Source: Rhodococcus marinonascens NBRC 14363
GTDB taxonomy: Bacteria; Actinomycetota; Actinomycetes; Mycobacteriales; Mycobacteriaceae
Length of the DNA stretch: 64,000 nucleotides
Assembly: GCF_001894885.1 (NCBI RefSeq)
Contig: NZ_BCXB01000016.1
Location: 61,814-125,813, forward strand
Direction: 5' to 3'
Both the position numbers and the translations under genes were made by a program. Position 1 is the stretch's first letter; the number at the start of each line of letters is the position of its first letter. The notes beneath the pieces are model-generated. The model was given only the letters and a program-made list of their open reading frames with translations, made no database searches and was not told the DNA's origin. This document shows, piece by piece, positions 58,162-64,000 of the stretch.

Positions 58162-59934
58162 TCACGCCGAACGCTCCGAGTTGGCGGTTGCCAACAGTTC
58201 CTCCGCGTGTGCGCGACCGGTCTCGGTGTCGTCCAACCCCGCAAGCATGCGGGCCAATTCCACCACCCGTTCGTCGTCGGTCAAGGTACGGACTCCGCTA
58301 CTGACGACCCCGCCGGAACTGTCGACTTTGTCGACCACCAAATGGGTGTCCGCGAACGCCGCGACCTGCGCCAAGTGGGTAACCACGATGACCTGGTGAG
58401 TTCGCGCCAGTCGCGCCAACCGTCGGCCGATCTCCACCGCGGCCCGACCACCCACACCGGCGTCGACCTCGTCGAACACCATCGTCGCACCCGAATCCGA
58501 CCCGGCGAGAACCACCTCGAGGGCGAGCATCACCCGCGAGAGTTCACCGCCAGACGCACTCTTGCTGATGGGCAGTGACTGCGCTCCGCTGTGGGCCGAG
58601 AGCCGGAACTCCACTTCGTCGACACCCGACGGTCCAGCGTGCAGTTCGGCACCGGCAACGGTGAGCGGGGCCGTGTCCATTGGCCCGGCGATCCGCGGTC
58701 GGACCGACACCTCGAGGGCAGCCCGACCCATCGCCAGACCAGAGAGTTCGGAACTGACGGACTTGGCCAGCTTGGCGGCGGCCTTGACGCGGGCAGCGCT
58801 CAGTTTCGAGGCCGCTTCCGCAGTGGACGCAGCCGAGTCCTCGACCTGCTTGGCCAGCGTCGCCAGCGCGTCCGAGGACACGTCGATCCTCTCGAGTCTC
58901 GCCCGCGCGTTGTCCGCCCATTCGAGAACGCCGTCCACGTCCGCCGCGTATTTGCGGGTCAGGTTCTTCAGTTCCGCCTGCCGCGACAGCAGCGTATCGA
59001 GGGCCCCTGGGTCGGCCGGAAGCCCCGCCAGGTACATGGTCAAGTCTGCAGACACGTCGGTCACCACCGCGATCACGTCGGCGAGGCGGGGCCCGAGCCC
59101 ATCGAGTTCCGGATCGGTGACCGACTCGATCCGCGCCCTCGCCTCCGACAACAGGTCGAGCGCCGAGGTCGAGACGCCGACGTCGTCCATCTCGTCTCCC
59201 CCGGCGAGCGCCTTCTGCGCTTCCTGCGCCGCCGACCGCAGGGAGTCGAGGTCGCTGAGCCTGCGCACCTCCGACACAATCGATGCGTCCTCACCGGGAG
59301 TGAGCGCCACGCCGTCGATCTCGTTGAGCGCGAACGTCAGTTGGTCGGCCTCCTGCGCGAGTTCACGGGTACGTCCGGTCCGTTCGATCAACTCCGATCG
59401 TGCGGTCAACCATTCGTCGCGATACTTGCGGTACCGGCCAAGCAACGGCCCGACGGTCTTGTCGGCGAATCGGTCCAGGGCGGCGCACTGCTGGTCCGCC
59501 CGGAGTAGCCGCAGTTGATCGTTCTGACCGTGCACCGTCAGCAGCGGATCGGTGAACTCGGACAGGACCCCGGCCGGAACACTGCGCCCACCCAGGTGGG
59601 CACGGGATCGGCCGTCACTGCCGACAGTCCGCACGGCGATGATGGTGCCGTCCTCGTCCCGCTGGGCGCCTGTGGACTCGAGTACCCGGGTAATGGCCTG
59701 CTCGACATGGTCCGAGCCCTCGTCCGTCACGAATCGGCCCTCCACCACCGCCCGCGCCGCGCCGAGACGGACACGCCCTGGATCGGCGCGGGCACCACTG
59801 AGTAGGTGCAGACTGGTCACCACCATCGTCTTGCCCGCTCCGGTCTCACCGGTGAGGACCGTCAAACCTTCGTGAAACTGGGCCGACGCCTCGGAGATCA
59901 CGCCGAGGTTATCGATCCTGATCTCTGCCAACAC
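58162..59934 (-). CDS. recN: DNA repair protein RecN
   Basis: RecN is an SMC-like ATPase acting at double-strand breaks. The 590-residue protein has LAEIRIDNLGVISEASAQF, Walker A GETGAGKT at 29-36, a long coiled-coil middle and the C-terminal SGGELSRVMLALEVVLAG signature with Walker B MVFDEVDAGVGG. GTG 59934 lies just after the nadK stop; the frame is open to 60027. Confidence 0.93.
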   Translation of the reverse strand: MLAEIRIDNLGVISEASAQFHEGLTVLTGETGAGKTMVVTSLHLLSGARADPGRVRLGAARAVVEGRFVTDEGSDHVEQAITRVLESTGAQRDEDGTIIAVRTVGSDGRSRAHLGGRSVPAGVLSEFTDPLLTVHGQNDQLRLLRADQQCAALDRFADKTVGPLLGRYRKYRDEWLTARSELIERTGRTRELAQEADQLTFALNEIDGVALTPGEDASIVSEVRRLSDLDSLRSAAQEAQKALAGGDEMDDVGVSTSALDLLSEARARIESVTDPELDGLGPRLADVIAVVTDVSADLTMYLAGLPADPGALDTLLSRQAELKNLTRKYAADVDGVLEWADNARARLERIDVSSDALATLAKQVEDSAASTAEAASKLSAARVKAAAKLAKSVSSELSGLAMGRAALEVSVRPRIAGPMDTAPLTVAGAELHAGPSGVDEVEFRLSAHSGAQSLPISKSASGGELSRVMLALEVVLAGSDSGATMVFDEVDAGVGGRAAVEIGRRLARLARTHQVIVVTHLAQVAAFADTHLVVDKVDSSGGVVSSGVRTLTDDERVVELARMLAGLDDTETGRAHAEELLATANSERSA

Positions 59935-59936
59935 GT

Positions 59937-60899
59937 CTAGGGTTTCCTTCCCCGCCACCCGGTGACGGGGAGCTCGAACTTGCGCACCATCCGGTCTGCG
60001 AACGGAGCCGAATCCAGACGTACCCAACGAATGGGTTCCCGGCCGCGTACCACTTCGACGCGACCCCCCGCGGGGAGCTTGAGAGTGCGCCTGCCATCGC
60101 AGAACACCAAGCCGTCGTGGCTGCCTGCCATTGTTTCCACCGCGATCAGTGAATCAGGGCTCGTCACCAGTGGCCGCGCGAACAGGGCGTGCGCGTTGCT
60201 CGGAACCACCAATAGAGCTTCCAGCTCCGGCCAGACCACCGGACCACCGGCTGAGAACGCGTACGCCGTCGAGCCCGTAGGTGTCGAGACCAGGACACCG
60301 TCGCAGCCGAATGCAGACACTGGACGGCCGTCCACCTCGAGAGCCACCTCCAGAACACCAAGCCGGGATCGGTTCTCGATACTGGCCTCGTTGAGTGCCC
60401 AGCCACGCTCGATGATCTCGTCGTCCACGCGTACGAGAACGTCCAACGTCATCCGATGCTCGACGCGATACTCACGACGCACCACCTGGGCGAGCGCTTC
60501 GTCGAGATGCTCGGCCTCGGTCTCGGCAAGGAATCCGATCCGGCCCAGATTGATCCCGAGAACCGGGACCGACGCAGCCTGGGCGAGTTCCGCTGCTCGC
60601 AGGAACGTCCCATCGCCACCGAGCACCAGCACCATCTCACATCCGCGGGCAGCGTCCGGGCCCGCCTGCACGATGGTCACTTCCAGCCCTGGCACCAGAA
60701 ATTCGTCGGCCGCCATGGCATTCATCGGTTCGATACGGGTGCCGTCGACCTCGTCGACGAGAACACGCAACCCGATGCCGGCGCGCTCGAAGATCTTGCC
60801 CACACAACGCGCGGTCTCCGTAATCTCGGCGCGCCCCGGATGCGCCACGAGCAGTATCTCCCGCTCGCATTTCTGGGCACCGCTACTTCGCCCGCTCAC
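59937..60899 (-). CDS. nadK: NAD kinase
   Basis: NadK makes NADP. The 320-residue protein has the catalytic GGDGT at 94-98, [11 protein letters not shown] and [20 protein letters not shown]. Actinobacterial NadKs can use polyphosphate; this cannot be read from sequence. GTG 60899 overlaps the tlyA stop by 4 bp. Confidence 0.95.
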   Translation of the reverse strand: MSGRSSGAQKCEREILLVAHPGRAEITETARCVGKIFERAGIGLRVLVDEVDGTRIEPMNAMAADEFLVPGLEVTIVQAGPDAARGCEMVLVLGGDGTFLRAAELAQAASVPVLGINLGRIGFLAETEAEHLDEALAQVVRREYRVEHRMTLDVLVRVDDEIIERGWALNEASIENRSRLGVLEVALEVDGRPVSAFGCDGVLVSTPTGSTAYAFSAGGPVVWPELEALLVVPSNAHALFARPLVTSPDSLIAVETMAGSHDGLVFCDGRRTLKLPAGGRVEVVRGREPIRWVRLDSAPFADRMVRKFELPVTGWRGRKP

Positions 60900-61726
60900 T
60901 GTGGTCCCTCCCGCACCGCGGCGCGAATCAAATCCTCTGCCGACTCGCCCGGGTCACTGTCCGTCCGGGAGCTGACATCCGCCCGGAGCCAAAGGAAATA
61001 CTCTACGTTCCCCGACGGCCCCGGCAACGGACTCGCCACGGCCCCGAGAGTGCGCAGTCCCAGCGAGGCGGCAGTATTCGCGACCTTGAGCACTGCAGCG
61101 ACACGCAATTCCGGATCACGCACCACTCCGCCCGAGCCCACATGATCCTTGCCGACCTCGAACTGCGGCTTCACCATCGGAATCAGATCTGCGCCCTCGG
61201 CGATACAGGCGACGAAGGCCGGGAAAACCAACTTCAGGGAGATGAACGACAGGTCCGCGACCACCAGATCGACGCGTCCACCGATCTGGGCAGCATCGAT
61301 GGACCGCACGTTCGTCCGATCCACCACATGCACTCTCTCGTCGGACTGGAGCCGCCACACCAGCTGTCCGTAGCCGACATCCACCGCCACCACTTCCCGC
61401 GCGCCTCGATGAAGGAGAACGTCGGTGAAACCTCCGGTCGAGGCTCCGGCGTCGAGGCACCGCTTCGCCTCGACCTCGAGTCCGTGAAGCCCGAAGGCCT
61501 CGAGCGCACCGAGAAGTTTATGCGCACCGCGCGAGGCCCAGGACACCTCGTTGTCAACTTCGATGACCCGCAGGGGCGTTCCCACCTCCACAGCAGTGGC
61601 AGGCTTGGTCGCCGCCACACCCGAGATCAGTATTCGGCCGGAGGCGATAAGTTCCTGCGCATGCTCGCGGGACCGGGCAAGTCCCCGCCGGACAAGTTCG
61701 GCGTCCACCCGTGCTCGACGGGCCAC
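60896..61726 (-). CDS. tlyA: rRNA 2'-O-methyltransferase TlyA
   Basis: TlyA methylates 16S and 23S rRNA 2'-hydroxyls and confers capreomycin sensitivity. The 276-residue protein has an N-terminal S4 domain ([20 protein letters not shown]) and an FtsJ-like methyltransferase with [29 protein letters not shown] and [12 protein letters not shown] 61726 follows the small upstream gene's stop by 1 bp; the longer frame to 61870 overlaps that gene. Confidence 0.93.
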   Translation of the reverse strand: MARRARVDAELVRRGLARSREHAQELIASGRILISGVAATKPATAVEVGTPLRVIEVDNEVSWASRGAHKLLGALEAFGLHGLEVEAKRCLDAGASTGGFTDVLLHRGAREVVAVDVGYGQLVWRLQSDERVHVVDRTNVRSIDAAQIGGRVDLVVADLSFISLKLVFPAFVACIAEGADLIPMVKPQFEVGKDHVGSGGVVRDPELRVAAVLKVANTAASLGLRTLGAVASPLPGPSGNVEYFLWLRADVSSRTDSDPGESAEDLIRAAVREGPQ

Positions 61727-61727
61727 C

Positions 61728-61955
61728 TCAGATCTTGTCCACGGCGGCGAGAGCCTCCACCAGCACGTCGTGCGCCTTCTCGAGGATGTGAGCTTTGCGC
61801 GGAATGACTCCGATACCGTGCTCGTCCCCCGGGTCCGGTTCGACAGTTGCGAGACGCGACAACAATCCATCGACCTCCGAATGGATCTTCTCGGGGTCTA
61901 CACTCTGCAGAGGCCCGGGCAGGTGAGCTCCCGGGCGCGGAATTGGCGTGCTCAT
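61728..61955 (-). CDS. Small conserved hypothetical protein (Rv1693-like)
   Basis: The 75-residue acidic helical protein (VDPEKIHSEVDGLLSRLATVEPD, AHILEKAHDVLVEALAAVDKI) lies between the HAD phosphatase and tlyA, where M. tuberculosis has Rv1693. ATG 61955 is preferred over ATG 61964. Function unknown. Confidence 0.7.
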   Translation of the reverse strand: MSTPIPRPGAHLPGPLQSVDPEKIHSEVDGLLSRLATVEPDPGDEHGIGVIPRKAHILEKAHDVLVEALAAVDKI

Positions 61956-62030
61956 CGGGCACAACGCTAGTCCATCGCGTTCCGATACGCATGCAGCGAA
62001 TCGCGTGACGAACGCCGCGAGTTCAGGAAT

Positions 62031-63026
62031 TCAGTTGCTCCACCCCGACACAACCGCGCTCACAGCCGGCGACGTCGAGATGATCCAATCGAAGTCGGGG
62101 AACTTCCAGGCTCCGACGGCCGCTGCCCGCAACAGCGCGATCGAGTCTATCGATTCGGCCGAGACGGCAGCCGATTCGATCACCAGATCCCTGCCGTCGA
62201 ACTCGACAGACCATCGCGAGTCCTCGCAGATGCGCGAATTCTCTGCGGACGCGTTCAATGCGTCCAAGCCTGCCGCCAGATAGGTTGGATGCTGCTGTTC
62301 GGCGGCACGCAACACGTCCAGCGGCGTGCTCACCCCGGTGAGCACCAGCAAGGAGTCGACACCCAACGTGCAGGCACCTTCGATGTCAGTGTCGAGCCTG
62401 TCCCCTACCACCAGCGGACGAACGCTCCCGCTTTGGCGCATCGCGTCCTCCAACAGTGGCGCAGCAGGCTTGCCTGCCACCAGGGGCACACGGGACGTGG
62501 CGGTCCGCAGTGCCGCCACCATCGAGCCGTTTCCGAGGACCAGACCGCGCGCAGTCGGGTAGGTCGAATCCAGGTTCGCAGCCACCCACACTGCACCCGA
62601 CCGGATCGCGAGGGTCGCCTCGGCGAGGATCGCCCAATCCGTGGTCGGCGAATGCCCTTGAACCACGGCCACAGGAGAATCCGCAAATGAGCGCACCGGA
62701 CGCAACCCGACGTGCCGGACTTCGTCAGCCAGCGCCTCGGTGCCGACGACAAGTACCGCCGATCCGGGGCCGACGTTCTCCGTAAGGAGTCGGGCCGCGG
62801 ACTGCGCACTCGTTACTACTCGCGACTCGTCGGCGTCGAATCCGAGTTCGGTCAGGTGTTCGGCAACCTCAGTCGGCCGGCGACTGGCGTTGTTGGTCAC
62901 GTAGTACAACGATTGAGTTCCGGACGACAAGGCCTCACTAGCACCCCGAACTTCCAGATCCCCCTGGTACAGGGTGCCGTCAAGGTCAAGCAGCAGGGCG
63001 TCGTATCCGTCCCGAAGGACCGTCAC
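62031..63026 (-). CDS. HAD-IIA family phosphatase (Rv1692-like)
   Basis: The 331-residue protein has the HAD motif LLDLDGTLY with nucleophile D14 and D16, YYVTNNASRRPTEVAEHL (motif II) and VVGDRLDTDIEGACTLGVDSLLVLTGV (motif IV) with a C2-type cap between, like NagD and glycerol-3-phosphate phosphatase Rv1692. A C-terminal extension of about 70 residues is present. It overlaps the TPR gene by 4 bp. Confidence 0.9.
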   Translation of the reverse strand: MTVLRDGYDALLLDLDGTLYQGDLEVRGASEALSSGTQSLYYVTNNASRRPTEVAEHLTELGFDADESRVVTSAQSAARLLTENVGPGSAVLVVGTEALADEVRHVGLRPVRSFADSPVAVVQGHSPTTDWAILAEATLAIRSGAVWVAANLDSTYPTARGLVLGNGSMVAALRTATSRVPLVAGKPAAPLLEDAMRQSGSVRPLVVGDRLDTDIEGACTLGVDSLLVLTGVSTPLDVLRAAEQQHPTYLAAGLDALNASAENSRICEDSRWSVEFDGRDLVIESAAVSAESIDSIALLRAAAVGAWKFPDFDWIISTSPAVSAVVSGWSN

Positions 63027-63943
63027 TGCGAGTCTCCGGTCAGCTCCGCGACACGCTCCTCGGCGTCGGTCTCACCCTCGAGATCCGCCGCTGCCGAATT
63101 GAGAAACCACTGGAGACCGTCCTCGACGCGACCGGCCGCTACCAACGCGTCCGCGTACGCGTAGAAGAGCCGGGCAGCACCGGAACCGGTACGCGACGCT
63201 TCGAGATCCGGTGTCTGCAGGGTGACCACAGCCTGATCGAACTGTCCGAGATCCATGCGCGCTCCGGCCACAACCATCCGCAACTCGGCAGCCGCGTCAC
63301 CGGACAGTGCGGCAGCTTCGTCGCTTCGCCCGAGTTCGATCGCACGCTCGGAGCGGCCAAGTCCACGTTCACAGTCAGCCATCACGGCGAGCAGACCAGG
63401 ACCACCGGCCATACGACGGGCAGCCCGCAACTCCGACAGGGCCTCGGCCCATTCGCCGGCGTGATAGGCGGTGATACCTGCAGCCTCACGCACCACCGCG
63501 ATACGACCAGCACGTTGACGTGCAGCACGCGCATGCGCCAAGGCAAGGCGTGGATCTTCGTCTACGAGCTTCCCTGCCATCACCAGGTGTTGCGCAACCG
63601 TGTCCGCGTTCGTCTTGTCCAAGCTCAGCAAGTCGCGACGAACAGTGGGATCGAGTTCATTGGCCTCGACATCGTCGGGCAGATCCGGCTCGTCCGGACG
63701 GGCCTGCTGCCTCTGCGGACGGTCACCTTCACGTCCGCGGGGCGCGAACCCACCCTCGCCACCACGACGAGGTCCTCCGCCGCGACTGTCGCCGCCGGTT
63801 CCACCCCGGTTGTCGCGGGACCCGCGACTCGGACCGCCCGACCAGCCGCCACGATCACCACTGGAGGCACCGCCACGATCACCATTGGAGGCACCGCCTC
63901 CGCGAGAGGGGAAGGATCGACGTCCGTCGTCACTCTCCGACAC
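63023..63943 (-). CDS. TPR protein with RGG-rich N-terminus (Rv1691-like)
   Basis: The 306-residue protein has an N-terminal about 75 residues rich in Arg-Gly-Gly (DRGGASSGDRGGWSGG and similar), then a helical repeat domain with TPR-like units (LALAHARAARQRAGRIAVVREAAGITAYHAGEWAEALSE, GRVEDGLQWF). GTG 63943 has AAAGGA upstream. The RGG tract is probably disordered and might bind RNA (inference). It heads the HAD-tlyA-nadK-recN operon. Confidence 0.85.
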   Translation of the reverse strand: MSESDDGRRSFPSRGGGASNGDRGGASSGDRGGWSGGPSRGSRDNRGGTGGDSRGGGPRRGGEGGFAPRGREGDRPQRQQARPDEPDLPDDVEANELDPTVRRDLLSLDKTNADTVAQHLVMAGKLVDEDPRLALAHARAARQRAGRIAVVREAAGITAYHAGEWAEALSELRAARRMAGGPGLLAVMADCERGLGRSERAIELGRSDEAAALSGDAAAELRMVVAGARMDLGQFDQAVVTLQTPDLEASRTGSGAARLFYAYADALVAAGRVEDGLQWFLNSAAADLEGETDAEERVAELTGDSQ

Positions 63944-63968
63944 AAGTCATTCCTTTCACACAAACCAC

Positions 63969-64000
63969 GAAAGGGGACCCAGTATGTTGGGTCCCCTTTC
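63969..64000. terminator. Hairpin terminator at window edge
   Basis: GAAAGGGGACCCA pairs with TGGGTCCCCTTTC around a short loop. It probably ends the transcript entering from beyond the window. Confidence 0.8.

Overview
The window is chromosomal DNA of a mycolic-acid-containing actinomycete, most likely a Rhodococcus or close Nocardiales relative. The evidence is the high-GC coding pattern, the mycothiol ligase gene mshC, GarA with its ETTS phospho-motif, MctB, SteA, TlyA, an FtsR-type MerR regulator, and gene orders that match (from memory) Mycobacterium tuberculosis Rv2124c-Rv2141c, Rv1822-Rv1832 and Rv1691-Rv1713. No taxon was confirmed by search.

Layout. 1-1267: 5' end of metH and a divergent PAC2 gene. 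1264-9044: accessory stretch with an MFS transporter pseudogene, a methyltransferase, a 174-bp perfect direct repeat bracketing a DUF3224/AraC pair, a winged-helix protein, a membrane-anchored Hsp70-like protein, and a decayed IS605-type element with tnpA and tnpB remnants. 9077-19522: conserved block (mshC, SCO1664-like, DUF3090, histidine phosphatase, uppP, aldo/keto reductase, LppL-like lipoprotein, DUF5703, pyrD, YbhB-like, M20 peptidase). 19634-27655: tRNA-Leu(GAG), an unusual zinc-ribbon SDR, a USP-like protein, DUF2784, a broken Asp/Glu racemase, a saccharopine-dehydrogenase-like reductase, and an overlapping VWA/metallophosphoesterase pair. 27678-37088: the glycine cleavage cluster, with gcvP behind a tandem glycine riboswitch, two MerR regulators, a bifunctional nuclease, garA, gcvH, DUF881/DUF1290/DUF881 and a CDP-alcohol phosphatidyltransferase. 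37229-39865: SMP-30-like, Nudix and L,D-transpeptidase genes. 39916-46100: the most disturbed part, with a broken mycothiol-dependent isomerase, an amidinotransferase remnant, two YVTN beta-propeller genes (one truncated), and a DUF2637/HTH/small-protein operon that looks like the remnant of an integrative element beside tRNA-Pro(GGG). 46514-64000: highly conserved, almost wholly minus-strand block (der, cmk, rluB, scpB, scpA, parA, xerD, Nudix, pyrG, mctB, steA, recN, nadK, tlyA, HAD phosphatase, TPR protein).

How it fits together. The core blocks cover nucleotide synthesis (pyrD, pyrG, cmk), chromosome segregation and repair (scpAB, parA, xerD, recN), ribosome maturation (der, rluB, tlyA), envelope (uppP, L,D-transpeptidase, mctB, steA), mycothiol synthesis, and one-carbon/glycine metabolism with GarA linking kinase signalling to central carbon flux. 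Nearly all broken genes lie in the junctions between these blocks: MFS, tnpA/tnpB, racemase, isomerase, amidinotransferase, DUF2637 and YVTN. I found no CRISPR array, no intact prophage and no clearly novel defence system. The strongest candidates for follow-up are the 1.8-kb module between perfect repeats, the zinc-ribbon SDR lacking the canonical Tyr, and the tRNA-Pro-linked element remnant.
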